Part shown: one piece after another, positions 12,950-26,099 of the stretch
Layout of the letters: every line of letters starts with the position of its first letter
Position numbering within the stretch: position 1 is the first letter of the stretch
NCBI GenBank assembly: GCA_018398575.1
Contig: JAGTXZ010000005.1
Coordinates: 2,480,001-2,544,000, forward strand
Length of the DNA stretch: 64,000 nucleotides
Origin: Ampelomyces quisqualis
Taxonomy: Eukaryota > Ascomycota > Dothideomycetes > Pleosporales > Phaeosphaeriaceae
Direction of reading: 5' to 3'
Notes under the pieces: model-generated
What the model saw: the letters and a program-made list of their open reading frames with translations, nothing else
What the model was told of the DNA's origin: nothing
Databases searched by the model: none
Program-made: the position numbers and the translations under genes

Positions 12950-15900
12950 CAAATACTAATTAACTATAGTGCAGAACTTAGCACTATTAACAAGAGAGTT
13001 GCTTTACTTAAGGATCTCTCTTATATTAATAGCGCTGCGCAACTAACTATCTGCTTACCTAACTTAAGCACTATGCCTAGCTTCTACGCTTATTAAGCTT
13101 ATTTAATAATAAAAGACAACTAGGGCGTAACTAAGTCCTTTACTACTATTCTATACAGGATTACTAATACAGCACAACCTGTTATCTTAGGTTTACTAAG
13201 CCTAAAAGAGAAGCGCGTTGTTATTAACTGCAAATTAAAGCAGTAGCGCTACAAGCTTAACACTAAGACAATAAGAGTTAAAGACACTAAAACCTTTATA
13301 GAATCTCTCTATAATAAGCCAAGTGTGTACGCAGTTCTAGTAGGCAGCCTATAGTTCTTCTCTCTAGAATACCTATTGTAGCCTGTTAAACTCAAGAACT
13401 TTAAAAATATTACAAATAGTAACGCTGCTAACGCGCTGCTGCAGCACTATAGAGGTAACTACGCTATTAAGTTAGAAAAAGAAACTATAGCTCTATATAG
13501 GCTGCTCTATAACCTCTTACTAAAGGAGCTAAGTATACTGCGCAACTACTTAGTAACAGCGCAGAGCCTAGGCTAGATCTAAGAAAGTACAAGCCTTGCA
13601 GGAGCACCTATCTTGTTTATACTTAAAAAAGATAGAACGCTACGCCTTTGCGTAGATTATTAAGGCCTTAATTAAGTTACTAAGAAAAATAGATTAGCCT
13701 TTCTCTTGATTAGAAAAACTCTTAATTGGCTCTATAGATTAGTAAAGTTTACTAAGCTTAATCTTAAGAACGCGTATTACTAGATTAGGATCTAGTAAGG
13801 TAATAAGTAGAAGACAGCGTTTTGCACGCAATACAGCTACTTTAAGTATATAGTTATGCTCTTTAGGCTAACTAACGCGCTTACTATGTTCTAGGAGTAT
13901 ATTAATAGAGCCTTAGCCCTGTATTTAGATATCTTTTGCGTTATCTATCTTAATAATATCCTAATCTTTGCTTAAAAAAGAGAGGATTATTAGAAACAGG
14001 TAAGAAAAGTACTTGCTAAGCTAAGAAAATACAGTCTTTTTGTTAACTTGAAAAAGTATACCTTTGCTACTAACTAAGTTAAGTTTCTAGGGTTTATTAT
14101 GCGCCTTAACAGTATTATAATAGATCTAGAACAGGTTTGCGCAGTTATTAATTAGCCTACGCTAATATTCTTTAAGAATGTTTAAGTCTTCTAAGGCTTT
14201 GCAAACTTCTACTAACGCTTTATATAGAGTTTTTCTATTATTATTAGCCTAATTACTAATCTTCTAAAAGGATTAGTTTAAAAGAAGAAGTCTAGTTCTT
14301 TTAACTAGCCTAACGCTACAGAGAAAGCAAAGCGCTAGCTATACAACAGGTTTACAACTGCGCCTGTTCTGCAGCACTACAATTATATACTTCTATCTAA
14401 GTTAGAAACTAATGCTTCTATTTAGAGAGTAGCAGGTATCTTCTTCTAACTCTATGCAAATAGAAACTAGCACTCTATAGCCTTCTAGTTAAGAAAGCTC
14501 TTGCCTACAGAAAGGAACTACTATATATACAACCTAAAGCTCCTTACTATTATTATAGTAGTATAGCACTAGCAGCACTATGTTAAGGGGCTAGCAGTTT
14601 AGTTAGAAATATAGACAGACTATAACAACCTACGCAGCTTTATAGGCACGTTAACTCTGTCTAGAAGATAGGCTAGCTAGGTAATAAAGCTAGCTGCTTA
14701 TAACTTTAAGATTAAGTATTAGTCTAAAAAGACAAATCCTGCAGATAGGCCTTTAAGGTAACTTGTAGACAATAGTAACACACTAGATGTTTAACTATTA
14801 GACATGTTGCTAGCACTGCAAAAGAAGTTACAGCTAGTAGAAACCTAAGCTAAGCTACCTAGTAAGAAGCTAGCGTTAGTAGAAAGCTAGATAACAGCTT
14901 AACAGTAAGTAGGCACTCTATATCTTAATAAAGATGTTTTTATAAGCCTAGCGCACAGCGTTAAGGCAATAGCTACGCGCTACAGCTTTAATTAGAAGAT
15001 TTCTAAGGGCAGACTAGTAATAACCTAAAGAGTTACGCAGTTACAAAGCCTAGCGTACAGCGTTAAGGTAATAGCTAGGAGCTATAGCCCTAATTAGGAG
15101 AATCCTAAGAGTAGACTAGTAATAGCCTAAAGGGTTACGCAGTTACAAGCAAGAGCTGTAGCCTTAGAAAGGTTAGCTTATAAGAAACTTTCTAAGTCCT
15201 TCTTTAAAATCTGTATACAAGTATAATAGAATAACCTAGAAGTAGTTGCAATACGCAGGGACGTTAAATCTCTAGCGTCTGCCTATTAAGGCGCTAGTAA
15301 ACGCCTAAGGCACTAGAAGCTTAACGCTTTAGGTAGCCTTTAGTTTAAGAACTAACTATGTGTTCTACTAGAGCTAGCTCTTAGAGCTAAGCTTCTTAAG
15401 CTGTATTACAACAATCTACTTGCTAGCTATTTTAGTTAGGCCAAAATGCTTAAGCTTGTAGCCTAATACTACTATTAGCCTAGGCTTAAAAAAGAGCTTA
15501 AGGAGTACATTAACTCTTACTTAGTGTGCTAAGGCACAAAGTTGCTTAAGCAGCGCCCTACTAGCGTGTTAAACGCGCTCTCCTAACCTTAGAGACTATA
15601 GTAAGAAATTATAATAGATTTTGTTACAGGCCTACTACTTGCTAAGCGCTATAGCGTTATGTACAACGCAATACTTATTATAGTTAACAGGTATACTAAA
15701 ACAGCTAAGTATATTCCTACACAAAAAACAGTTACTACCTTATAGTTAGTAGAACTGTTCTTAGAACACGTTGTACAATTCTTTAGCTTGCCTAAAGGTA
15801 TTGTATTAGATTAAGAAAGTGTCTTTACTTCTTAATTCTAAGTAGACTTCTACTTTGTAGTAAAGGTAAAGCGCTAGCTTAGTACTGCCTTCTATTTGCA

Positions 15901-16690
15901 AACAAATAGCTAAACAGAGCGTTAAAATTAAACGCTAGAGCAATACTTAAAGGCTTTTGTAGGTAATTAACCTAATAATTAGGTACACCTTCTATTACTA
16001 GCAGAGTTTGTATACAATAATGCTAGATAGGCTATATTAGGAGTATCTCTATTCTTTGCCTGCTATAGGTTCTACCTGCGCCTTAACTGTAAGCTAATAG
16101 CGCCTACTAAAGTTCTTAGCATTAAGGAAAGATTGCAGAAGCTTATGTAAACTTAGGACGCTTTAGCTAATTACTAGAACAAAAGTTTACAATACTAAGA
16201 ACAATACTACAACAAGAAACACAGGCTCTAAGAGTTTAAGCTAAGAGATATAATCCTCTTATTAACAAAGCATCTACGCCTGTGCAGTGCTAGCAAAAAG
16301 CTATTACTGTGCTAGATAGGCCTCTTCCTAGTTAATAAGCAAATTAGCTTACAAGCTTTTAGAATCTTACTCCTATTATATATAAAGATCTACTCTATAT
16401 TCTATACGTCCTTGCTCTAGCTATTTGTGCCAAGAAAGGAGAAAGAATTAACTCTACCTAGGCCTATTAACCTAGACAACAGTAATAAGCTAGAGTAACG
16501 CTATAAGGTTAAAGCTGTCTTAGTAAAGTAGCGCAACAGACGTTAAGTAAATTACCTAGTTAAATAAAAAGGTTAGCTCTTAGAATATAATAAATAGGTT
16601 AACAAAAAGAATATAGACTAATTACTTATAAAGAAGTATAACTAGAGAGAAGATTAATTATTATTACAAATTAATATACAGAAGAAACAA
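12950..16690 (+). pseudogene. Gyp-B pol remnant: protease, RT, RNase H, integrase, chromodomain
   Basis: RT begins near 13600 with PAGAPILFILKKDRTLRLCVDY and includes KLNLKNAYY (about 13750). The catalytic box at about 13947-13960 reads IYLNNILIFA, with Asn for both catalytic Asp. RNase H extends to about 14730 and closes with KKTNPADRPL. Integrase (about 15430-16440) retains IIIDFVTGLL and a QTNS-stop-TERQN motif. A chromodomain lies at about 16545-16640 (NYLV, then LLEYNK and VNKKNID). Many in-frame stops; cannot be functional. Confidence 0.88.
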
Positions 16691-16921
16691 AAGAAAAACA
16701 AAAGAAAAAAAAGAAAAAAAAAAGAAAAAAAAAACTAGGCGCTTTAACAGCGCACTGCTAGCGCTCTAACAACACAACTAGGCATAAACGCTGTCTTACT
16801 CTAGGAAGTTCTTGTTATCCTCCTTACTCTTATAGAAGCTTAGAGAGCCTAGTAAATTATTACTAAGCCTTCTAGCCCTCTTCTCTTTCTGCTGTTCCTA
16901 GAGGATAGCATTACTTAACTC

Positions 16922-17995
16922 TTATAGGACCTTACTTCTTGCTAACGCTATTGCAGCGTACACTAGGCAACCTAATAGGTCTAAGCTCTTAACGCGCTTA
17001 GACGCGGGCTCCTTAGTAGGACTAGCTAAAGCCAGGCGCTTCTTAGGCTTAGGCTTAGGCTTAGGTTTAGCCTTAGCCTTAGCCTTAGCCTTAGCCTTAG
17101 CCTTAGCCTTAGCCTTACTCTTACTCTTCTTCTTAGAAGAAGGCATAGAGCTAGAGCTATCTAGGGGAAGAGTTTTATCTCTATCTCTACCTCTACTACT
17201 GCTGCTACTCTTAGACCTAGGCTTAGACCTAAAGGAAAACTTCTCTTTCTCTATATTAAAGTTAGAGTTAGACTGCGCGTTAGCCTTACTAAGAGAAAAG
17301 AGGTTAGCCTAAACGCTGTTAGAACGCTAGCGCAGTAACTGCAAAGAATAGGAAAAATAACTTACTTAAGCCTGTAGTAGGTTAAGGATACTTTCTACTA
17401 TAGTAGACAGGCAGTTAGTTACCTTAACCTGCAGAATCTAGATCTTATTACTCTTAGGCTAATAACAACCCCTATGCTTAATCTTAGTGCGTAAAAAAAG
17501 CTCTACTAAGCTAGTCTACTAGCGCAGCGCTGTCTCTTACGTAGTAACTATAATAGGATTAGGCTTCTTCTTAGCAGTAAAACGCTGCTACTACTAGTAG
17601 ATAGCATTTTAGCTCTTAACAAAATTAGTAAGAACTTTAGAGTAAGGCTTCTACTTGCCCTAGCAAGGGCTATAGCGCAGGCTACTAACTATAAGGTTAT
17701 AATAGGTGCTAGTAAGCCTTAGGCCTTTAGCGTAGCAGAGGTAAATTAAAATTACTAACTTAATATTAAGGACGCTACTACAGCAGGCAATAGGCATAGC
17801 CTAAGTACTAGGTTAGTAACGTTGCAACACTAGCGTTACACTACTTATAGAGATAGTAGAAGTAGCAGGCAGAGTAGGCGTAGTACTTATAATAATTAAT
17901 ATAGGTGCAATAGAGTTGCAATAGCGTAGAGCTAGTAGATAGTATAGTAGCAGAATAATACAGTTGTTACTAAAAGAATAGAGGAGATTACGCAT
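16922..17995 (-). pseudogene. Gyp-B antisense ORF: Cys cluster plus Lys/Ala-rich tail
   Basis: Antisense to pol, between the chromodomain and the 3' LTR. Two pieces are still open (17813-17995 and 16922-17146); between them stops are of Gln/Trp type. About 17640-17760 encodes a cysteine cluster resembling C-x2-C...C...C-x2-C. Near 17160-17240 is an Arg/Ser-rich stretch (RSKPRSKSSSSSRGRDRDK). Then comes a Lys-Ala dipeptide run followed by Lys-Pro repeats and KKRLALASPTKEPASKR. The same gene is present in the inverted copy at 40440-41350, with a much shorter Lys-Ala run. The basic, nuclear-type composition suggests a nucleic-acid-binding accessory protein; function unknown. Confidence 0.6.
17041..17116 (+). 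repeat. Hexanucleotide repeat inside Gyp-B antisense ORF
   Basis: Tandem TTAGGC then CCTTAG-type hexamers encoding Lys-Pro and Lys-Ala repeats on the minus strand. The copy number differs from the other Gyp-B copy (about 41165-41210), so it is a length-variable coding microsatellite. Confidence 0.8.
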
Positions 17996-18171
17996 ACAAA
18001 GTTTTACTAGATTTCTACTATTACTATAGCTACTAGCTGCCTCTTAGATTTACCTAGAGTTTTAGCCTTAGCACAACAACAGCTCTTATAACAACAACGT
18101 TAGTTACGCGCTAACAAGACCTAACGTTATATAAATTGCTAGAACAGTAATTCTAGAAGAAAAGAAATAAT

Positions 18172-18464
18172 TATAAAGATGCTATAATATAGAGCTGTTA
18201 GTTGCAAAGTAATGCGCCTACGCTACTATAACACTACTCTAGCTAGTATACGCGTAAAACGCGCACAGCTGCCCTAGCATCTTAACAGCGCTACGCTAGC
18301 GCAGACCTAGTGCAGATCTAGTACATTCTAGTTGTAAAGACACGCATCTAGTTATATCTACAAAAGGGCTATTCTGCACTAAAGCTGCAGAATAGAAATT
18401 AACTTACTTCTACCTGTACTACTATTGTTATCTTGTAACTTTACTGCTATATAAACCTCTTACA
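18172..18464 (+). repeat. Gyp-B copy 1 3' LTR
   Basis: Starts TATAAAGATGC and ends CTCTTACA, followed by target duplication GTCTA. It is 24 bp longer than the 5' LTR because of short extra segments (around CCTAGTGCAGAT and CTACCTGTACTA). Confidence 0.9.
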
Positions 18465-19206
18465 GTCTAACTAGTGTTTAGCATTAATACTAAAGCACTT
18501 GCTTACTTTTCTGTTTACTACCTTAATTAGCACATAGTCTAGGAGTAAGCTCTAGGTTAGTAAGTTAACACTAGCTCTTATAGTAGGTTAGTCTCTATCT
18601 AATTCTTTATTAGCGCTTTTAACTGTTATGTAGCGCGTTAGAGTAACTAAAAGGTTCTTAAACTTAGCTAGCGTGTAGCTTACTTAAAATGGTTTCTTCT
18701 TAATTTCTAGTATGTTGCTAATAACAGTTTTAAGTAGTAATAGAACTAGAGTGTTAAAGATACGCTAGATAACTAATTAGGCGTTAACTTTAAATTTCTA
18801 GACTAGACGCTACTTCTTTAAATTTTTCTTCTTTTGTTCTACAGCGTAAGCAGGCTTTAACAGCTCTTTATTTAGCTAAGTAATATCTCTTATTTCTATA
18901 TTATCTAATCTATTATTACTTGCAAATTAAACTAAGTAGTCTTACCTTAACTTCTTGCTTATAAAGTAGTAATTATCGCTGTTTCTATAACCTTTTAAGT
19001 GCAGGATTCTATTAACTAGTTTCTAAGGTAGCTTCTAAACCTAAACCTAACTGTATACAGGCTAACTATTACTACGCTTTGCTTAGTTTTAGCTAATAAC
19101 TATAGCTAATACTAAGCTACTATTAGTAAGGAGTTTCTTTAATTTAGTTGTAAAGCAGTCTAATATGTTCTAATACTTATTATAGTTTACTTCTAATAGC
19201 GCTCTT
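18465..19206 (-). pseudogene. Gyp-D gag C-terminal fragment (piece 3)
   Basis: The minus frame is nearly free of stops other than Gln/Trp-type ones. It reads as gag downstream sequence, including FNTLVLLLLKTVISN, ILEIKKKPF and a basic tail near KVVNRKVSKCF. It lies between the Gyp-B insertion (ends 18464) and the Gyp-C insertion (starts 19207). Both insertions carry clean 5-bp target duplications, so this piece and its neighbours at 9787-11432 and 27603-28959 belong to one element. Confidence 0.65.
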
Positions 19207-19480
19207 TGTAAGGGGGCTAACTCTAAGAGTAGTTGCCAAAGTATAAAGGTTGTAAATTTGATACCTATAGCTAATACTAGGTCCTAAGGGTTTTATAGTA
19301 GCTATCTAGACTCTAACAGTTCTAGTCTAGAGTAGTGTTTGGGTTCTAGTCTAGAGCAGGATTTAGTTCTAGGCTTTAGACTCTCTAAGGCGTTCTAGTG
19401 CAGAAGGTGCCAAGCCTCTCTGTTTTAAGACCTAAGGTTTTTACGTAACTAAGAGATTCTTTAGGTAGTAGCCTATTACA
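19207..19480 (-). repeat. Gyp-C 3' LTR
   Basis: 274 bp, TGTAAGGGGGC to CCTATTACA. Almost identical to 27329-27602; most differences are C/T or G/A transitions (for example GGTCTAGAGCAG versus AGTCTAGAGTAG). Confidence 0.92.
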
Positions 19481-19499
19481 GTATCTCCTTACTCTAGCG

Positions 19500-21040
19500 C
19501 TAGCGCAAGCAGGCTGCGCGTTACACTAAAATAAAAATAACACTATTTAGAATAATAGTTATGTATCCTTAACTCTCTTTTTAGATAAGATATATACTAT
19601 TTTAAGCCTTATATTCTATATTGCAACTTACTCTATACCTTTTACAGCGCTCTAGCGTATTCTCTGCATTACCTTATTATTTTCTATAATACTGTTATCT
19701 TTGCGCGCCTCTTCTAGGAAGCGTACCTATAGTAAGAGTTCTGCTACAGTAAGTCTAACCTGTCTAGCAGTATCTATCTATATTACTAATAGTAATAGAA
19801 ACTAGCTAATATTATTGTTAAGAGCGCGCTTAATCTACTATACTGTCTAGCCTACGCTATTTAGTAGCTTAAGAGCAAAGACTAAAAGTATAAAATTACT
19901 TTTATAGAGTTAACTTACTCTAGCTGCAAGGTTAAGTATATTGCCTATAGGCCTATAAGTTATTTTAGTATTTCTAATTTACCTAGGCCTATTCTTATTA
20001 CTTTCTAGGTACTAGACGTTCTTAAGATTATAGTTATCTTGCTTCGCAACGCTTTAGCTATAGACTCTAAGCTTAAGAAGTTGTTTACTAGGCATTCTGT
20101 AGCTATTCTACGCTCTAGTTTTGTTAAGAAGTTGTAGGCTGCCTAGGCAAAGTTGCGCAGGAACAACAAGTCTAGCTACTAGAAGCCTACGCGTAAGGTT
20201 ACAAAACTTAATACACTAGTTAACATCTGTAGCCTCCTTTAGCAGGTTATAGCTAAGTAAGATTATCTTAAGGAGCGCGTTACAACTCTTATAGACGCTT
20301 TTTATTAGGTTAAAGAGCACATAAGTTTTTTTTACTTCTCTTGTAGTCTACATAATATTCTAGTAACATTTTTCTTTAGACTTATAAGGCAATGTACTAA
20401 ATTGCTAACTTAGGTTTCTAGATAAGCTAGGCTAATATTCTGCTCTAAGATAGCAACGCAGTTATCTACTACTTTAACACAATTAGTTTCTAGGCTTAAG
20501 GCGTTTAGCCTTACTTCTCTAAGAATACTATTATTACTTCTAATAAATTGCTTGCGCTTAAGTGTAAAGCTACTTGCTAAGTTAATACTAATTGTAAGAG
20601 TAGCTACCTTAATTTATAGTATTCTTTAGTGTAGCGTGTCTTTAGCGTTATAGTAGGTAGTATTTTTGTAGTAATAGAACATTCTGCTATAGTAACTGTT
20701 TCCTATTTTTTTGTTATAACTAACTCTTCTTTGTATACTACTATATTCCCGCTAGTTACTAGAACACCTAAGTCTATTTCTGTAATTCCTTCTAGAGTTT
20801 TTTTTGTTATTATACTTTCTTTCCTGTTTTGTTCTGTCTAGTTCTTCTCTGTCTAGCTTAGTCTAGCTCTTAAATTCTAGCGTCCTTTAGCTAACTCTCC
20901 TATCTTACTCTATGTCTAAGCCAGAGTTATAGTCTAACTCTTAGTAGAATAGCTGCAGTAGTAGCTAACCTACTACTTTTTCTTCTAGTAATTTACTTTA
21001 TTATAGGTTGCCTCTCTATACATTGCCTATTTCTAAAGAC
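19500..21040 (+). pseudogene. Possible antisense Ser/Pro/Arg-rich ORF in Gyp-C 3' region
   Basis: Between the 3' LTR and Fb2 the plus strand (antisense to Gyp-C pol) has long stretches with only TAG/TAA at Gln-like positions and a composition rich in Ser, Leu/Pro and Arg. Its position matches the antisense ORFs of Gyp-A, Gyp-B and Gyp-F. I see no Cys cluster as clear as theirs, so this is tentative. Confidence 0.35.
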
Positions 21041-21042
21041 TT

Positions 21043-21888
21043 CGTCAGGAAAACACAACATTAGCGACATCTGCAACATTGGCAACACTGTTAACACAAC
21101 TGTACTGCTAGCTACTAGACAGTTCTTGACCGTACTTGACTGTCCCTAGGGTCTCCTATTTGTTCTGGCTGCCTAATTAGACAAAAACGCCCAAATTGAT
21201 CCACCTGATCCACTGGACCCACCTGCCCCACCCGCGCGATTACGTAATTATTCTAAAAACCTTAAATATAGAGCTTAATTCCCTCTTTAAAACGCACTAT
21301 TCAGAATTTTTATAGCGGCTCTAGTTGCTGAGATGCACAGCAGTGAAGTTTGTAACTTTTTAATGTTCTTTACCAAGGCTTGTTTTCGCTAAAGCTCTAG
21401 CACTTTAACTAGATAATATATTATATTTTTTATAAAAGAAATAGTTACTAAAGTGCAGATTTTACTCTAGAACATTTTATTATATTATATTATGTAGCAT
21501 GTGCGTAGATCTGTTGTGTTAAACGTACTTTAAAGTTTTTTTAAAAAGGTTTATAACTTTAACGCGCTATATCTTAATAACTAGAGTAGCTACAAAAATT
21601 CTGAATAGTGCATTTTAAAGAGGGAATTCCGCTCTATATTTTGTATTTTTAGGTTACTTACGTAATCATGAAAATACAGCTATATGTAAAATTAGCGATA
21701 TTAGCGACTCTGTCAGATCTAGCGACTCTGGCGACTCTGTCAAGTCGCTGTTAGGTCGCTGTCAGGTTGCTAGCAACCAGAAGTAAGTGGGGCGACTTTA
21801 GTGAATTGTCTAGTAGACAGTATTGCTGTTAGGCCGCCGCGGGTTGCAGCGATTGGGCTGACCAGAACAATCTTAAATTTTCCTAACG
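21043..21888 (-). mobile_element. Fb2: foldback/TIR element copy 2 (inverted, 846 bp)
   Basis: Begins CGTCAGGAAAA, the least mutated TIR of the family, and ends TTTTCCTAACG. It is flanked by TT on both sides. Inverted relative to Fb1, Fb3 and Fb4. It keeps several CpA/TpG sites lost in the other copies (for example tgtcaggttgctagcaacca). Inserted in the 3' region of Gyp-C, so it is younger than Gyp-C. Confidence 0.88.
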
Positions 21889-21899
21889 TTCTAGTACTA

Positions 21900-24800
21900 T
21901 TCTTCTTTAAGTTAAGCCTAGAACTATAGTAGTAACTGTTATCTACCTAGTTCTTTAACTTACTTTTGCTTAACCTCTTCTTAGGAATATCTTAATAATA
22001 GATTCTTATTCTAGTCTAGACTCTACTCTTAGAGTCCTAGCGCAGGTCTATTTAAGAAAGTTACATTAGTACCCTAGGTCTTCTAACGTCTAGAGTCTAG
22101 GCTTAGGTTAGAATCTAAATATTTATAGAATACTTTTCTAGTCTCTTGTGTAGCTTACGCTTAACTCTCCTCTCTCTTCTCTCTTCTCTGTCTACTTCTA
22201 TAAGCAGTTTAGGCTGTCTATTAGAGCCTCTCTTCTAAGAGCTCCTTAAGTATACTACTATTATCCTTGTTTTCTACTTGTGTTCTGTCTAGCTATTGCT
22301 GCAGGGCCGCAGTGTCCTCTACGTTCTCTCTAAGTTCCTATATAGGTTCTGCATTTAACTAGGTACTAAATTTGCGTTCTGCAGCCTTATCTCCTTTAGC
22401 AGTCTACTATAATTTCTTTAATCTAGTACTTCTTGCTATTAGCGTTGCTATAGTTAATTACTGCATTTAGTTGCTAGTTATTAGACTTTTAATACAAGAG
22501 TAGGTTTCTACTGTTAGGTTTTAGGCAGTCTACGTAAAACCTAAAGTAGACTCTAGAAGAAGTGCTAAGTTCTACTACGTGTAGGGAAATAACTCTTGTA
22601 ACAGTATATTTTCTATTCTTCTAATGTAACTTTTTTAAGAGCTGCTTATTAGATATAAAAGCTCTGTATTGCAACTAGACCTTATCCTCTATTCTATACT
22701 CTAGAGATTTCTGTTAATAGCAGTTAGCTTGTTGTTCTTACTCTTACTGTGCTTCTACTATCCTTACTTACACGTAGTTAACAGTGTTTTTAAACTTTTC
22801 TACTAGGGCTTCTGCTATAGCTATTTTATCTTTCTTAGCTTTTTATTAACTATAAAGGTCCTAAGTACTGTTTGCTTAAATTAGATCTGTGTTGTAGCTA
22901 TGCTGTAGGAAGAATAGGCTAACGCTAGTAGAAGCTGAGTTCTTACTTGCAATAGCTATTTAGGCTACTAGGCACAAATAGGCCTAGTTAGTCTAGTCCT
23001 AGTTTACAAAGGCCTATAGGTAAGCTTCTACTATGCTATTTATTCTTTCTATAGCCCTGTTACTTTACAGGTAGTAAGCAGTAAATATCTATCTCTAAAT
23101 TCCTAGGTCTCTGTATAGCGTCTTCTAAAATTAGCTAGTAAATTATAACTTTTTATCTAAAATAATAGTATTAGGAAGCTAGTAGTACACTACAACCTTT
23201 TTAAGAAACGCTATTACTACAGTCTGTACTTTAAGGTTAGAGAGTAGTGCTAGAACTAAGTCTTTACTAAGACTGTCTGTTATAACTATTAAGTAGCGTA
23301 TACTCTAGCTTAGCAAGAGTCTAATAATAAAGTCTATAGACAATTTCTTCTAGATTTAGTGTAGGAGCAGAAGTAGTTAGAGTAGTCTCTATTTTAGTTT
23401 CCTCTAAGGTTTAGTTTAGCTGCATATTATATAGTTTTATACATACTATCTAATGCTTAATAATATGCTAGGCTAGAAGTAGTCTTAGGTAAGTATAGCG
23501 TAAGTGTTTTCTCTCTCTAGATACCTAGTAAGCAGAGAGTTATAGTAGTTGCTAATAATCTTAGTCTGCAGTACTTTATTATAGAGTACCTATTTCTGCC
23601 TCTAATAGAGTAGCTAATTACTGTTATTTAAGGTATACTCTGCAAGAGATACTTTAAGGCTAAGGTTAGAAGGAAATTTCCTCTGTTCTAGTTAGATAGC
23701 TTCCTGTACTTTTGTGTATGCTTTATTGTTAAGAACTACTAAGTTCTATATCTATTTTGTTTTGTTATATTAAGCTAGGCCTTCTCTTAACAGATTGTAG
23801 AGCTACTTCTGTCTCTCTTAACCTAAAGGACGTTCTTTCTCTTCTCTAGGAGCGTCTATTCTGCTGTTATCTTTGTCTGCAAGCACGTTTTTAGAGTTCT
23901 TTCTCTACTAGTCTTACCTAAAGTGTCTGTTACTCTACGCTCTTTGCAGGTTTTAGACGCTTAGGAATTAGATGCCCTTCTTATTAGTTGCTCTGTTAAG
24001 TTTGCAGGCAGAGACTAGAAGTTAGAACGTTTATAATTATAATTGTTTATTAGCTCTGCTTTGCAAGAGGTCCTGTTCCTTTCTTAATAAGGTATTAGCC
24101 CTACTATTTACATTACTAGGTTAGTATTAGAAGGTTATATTAAAGAGGCTAAGGAACTTTACCTATTATATATACTATTCTGTTAACAAACGCGTTGTTG
24201 CAAAGTATTCTAAGCTTTTATAATCTGTTAATATAGTAAAGTATTCTACGCGTTAAAGCTTAGTCTTTTATTACTTAAGATACTTAATTACTGCTAATAG
24301 TTCTTTATTATGTATAGTATAGTTAACTTTAGCTACGTTGTTCTTAGAGAAATAGTAGGCTACTGCCTAGAGCAGCCTGTCTTTTTTATACTAAGATAAG
24401 ACTCTGCCTGTTAACTATTCTAAGGCGTTGCATTTAATTATAGTCTTAAGGTCTATATTAAAGTTTGCTAACAATAGTTTAGCAATAAAGGCCTTCTTAA
24501 GTTTCTAGAATATAGCTTGTTGTTCTGTCCCCTATTAAAAGTTTATATTCTTTCTAGTAAGCTAGGTAAGTAGTGTAGCTAGTTCTAAGAAGTTCTTAAT
24601 AAACTAGCAGTAAAAGTTAGCAAATCTAATAAAGCTACGTACTCCCTTTATAGTTTTTAAAGGTTCCTAAGACTTAATAGCCTTAACCTTTTCTAGGTCT
24701 ATGCTTATCCTTTTCCTAGCTTTAATAATAAACCTAAAGTATTTTGTCCTTTTTACTCTAAACTTGCTCTTTCTTATATTAAGATATAGTCCTGCAGCGC

Positions 24801-25900
24801 TAAGCTTTTATACTACCTGTTTTACTTTCTCTTTATAGTCTAACTTAAAACTACTAGTGTAAATAAGTATATTATTAGTATACGCAGAGCAAAAGTTATT
24901 AAGGTATTTGCAAAGAGTCTAGTTAATATAATACTAGAAGGTACTTAGGGCGTTTGCAAGTCTAAAGGGTGTTACTAGCTACTTGTATAGGCTAAAGCGC
25001 GTCTAGAAGGCTATTTTTTACTTGTTACCTTCTGCAATTCTAATTTTATAGAACGCTTAGATAACGTTAACTTTTGTAAACTACTTAGCTTCTAATATCT
25101 AGGCTAGTATTTTCTATATAAGAGGTAAAGAGTACTAGTCTTTTTTTGTTATAGCATTTAGAGCGCAGTAGTCTACGCAGAACTAGAGGCCTCTGCCTAG
25201 TTTCTTTGCAAATAGGACAGGCACTAAAGCGCTAGAACAGCTTACTTAGATAAAGCCTCTATCTAAGTATAATATAAGTTCTTTGCGTAGCACTAAAAGT
25301 TCTTTTTAGGACATGCTGTAGAGCAGTCTTTAGAGGACTTTTACTAGTTTCTTATCCTTCCCTATTAGTTCTATTAAATAGTTAATAGATAGTCTTCTCT
25401 AAGAGAGTAAGAGGTTAGCCTCTATCTATAAGAAGACTTTGTATTTATCTTTTAAGTATTCTAAGAGTACTTTCCTAGAGTCTATAGCAACTTTTATTCC
25501 TAAGGCTTTCTAGATGTTTACTAAAAATACTGCGTACAGGCAGATAGACTTATCCTTCTATGCTCTACTAACCTAGGCAGAGTATACTGCTACTATAATG
25601 TTTTGCAGAGAGAAGAGCTTCTTACTTTCCTAGCTTTTAACTCTTGTCTCTATAGAGTAGATATACACTAATTTCTTTGCTAGAGCTATAGTAATATTAT
25701 ACTAATCTATCTAGAAGCAGCCTAATATAAAGTTGTACTTATTATCTCTTTCTAATTTGTAGGCCTAAATTGTTTCCTTATAGCTGTTTATGTTAATCCT
25801 TATTTTAACTGCTATACTTATCTAGGTCTAGGCGCCTACAATACCTATAATCTTCTTTAGAGTTACTTTTATACACTTTAACTTGTTCTTTTAGACAAAT
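21900..25900 (-). pseudogene. Gyp-C pol remnant
   Basis: On the minus strand, RT is recognised by NNFCSAYTNNILIYT at about 24855-24900, where the catalytic Asp pair has become Asn-Asn (24871-24876). Upstream (about 25000-25700) lie RT fingers/palm sequences. RNase H lies at about 24100-24500 and integrase at about 22800-24000. The C-terminal part runs to Fb2. Stops are TAA/TAG at Gln/Trp positions throughout. Confidence 0.75.
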
Positions 25901-26099
25901 TTTACTAAAGCAATAGCATAAGTAAGGTAACCTGTGTTAATTAATATAGATATAATTACTAATTTATTAACAATTATATATATAGTAATAGGTTCTTTAT
26001 CTAGCTATCTTATTTAGAATTATTAAAATTTCTTTTTCTTTTCTAGTGTTAAATTATTGCACTCTTGTCTGCGTCTTTAAACAAGAGTTACTTGTTTTC

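Larger units (their letters stand above)
11433..18464 (+). mobile_element. Gyp-B copy 1: complete LTR retrotransposon with target duplication
   Basis: A full Gypsy/chromovirus element of 7032 bp bounded by two LTRs (11433-11701 and 18172-18464) and a 5-bp target duplication GTCTA (11428-11432 and 18465-18469). Inside, in order: gag with zinc knuckle, protease, RT, RNase H, integrase, chromodomain, then an antisense ORF. It has heavy RIP, with in-frame TAG/TAA throughout. It was inserted into Gyp-D gag-pro. Three more partial copies occur in the window at 31105-32995, 32996-33762 and 39848-52740. Confidence 0.92.

Noticed and set aside
17041..17116. TTAGGC/CCTTAG repeats that look telomere-like
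   Set aside because: Fungal telomeres are usually TTAGGG; these hexamers encode Lys-Ala/Lys-Pro in the Gyp-B antisense ORF and are conserved in another copy.
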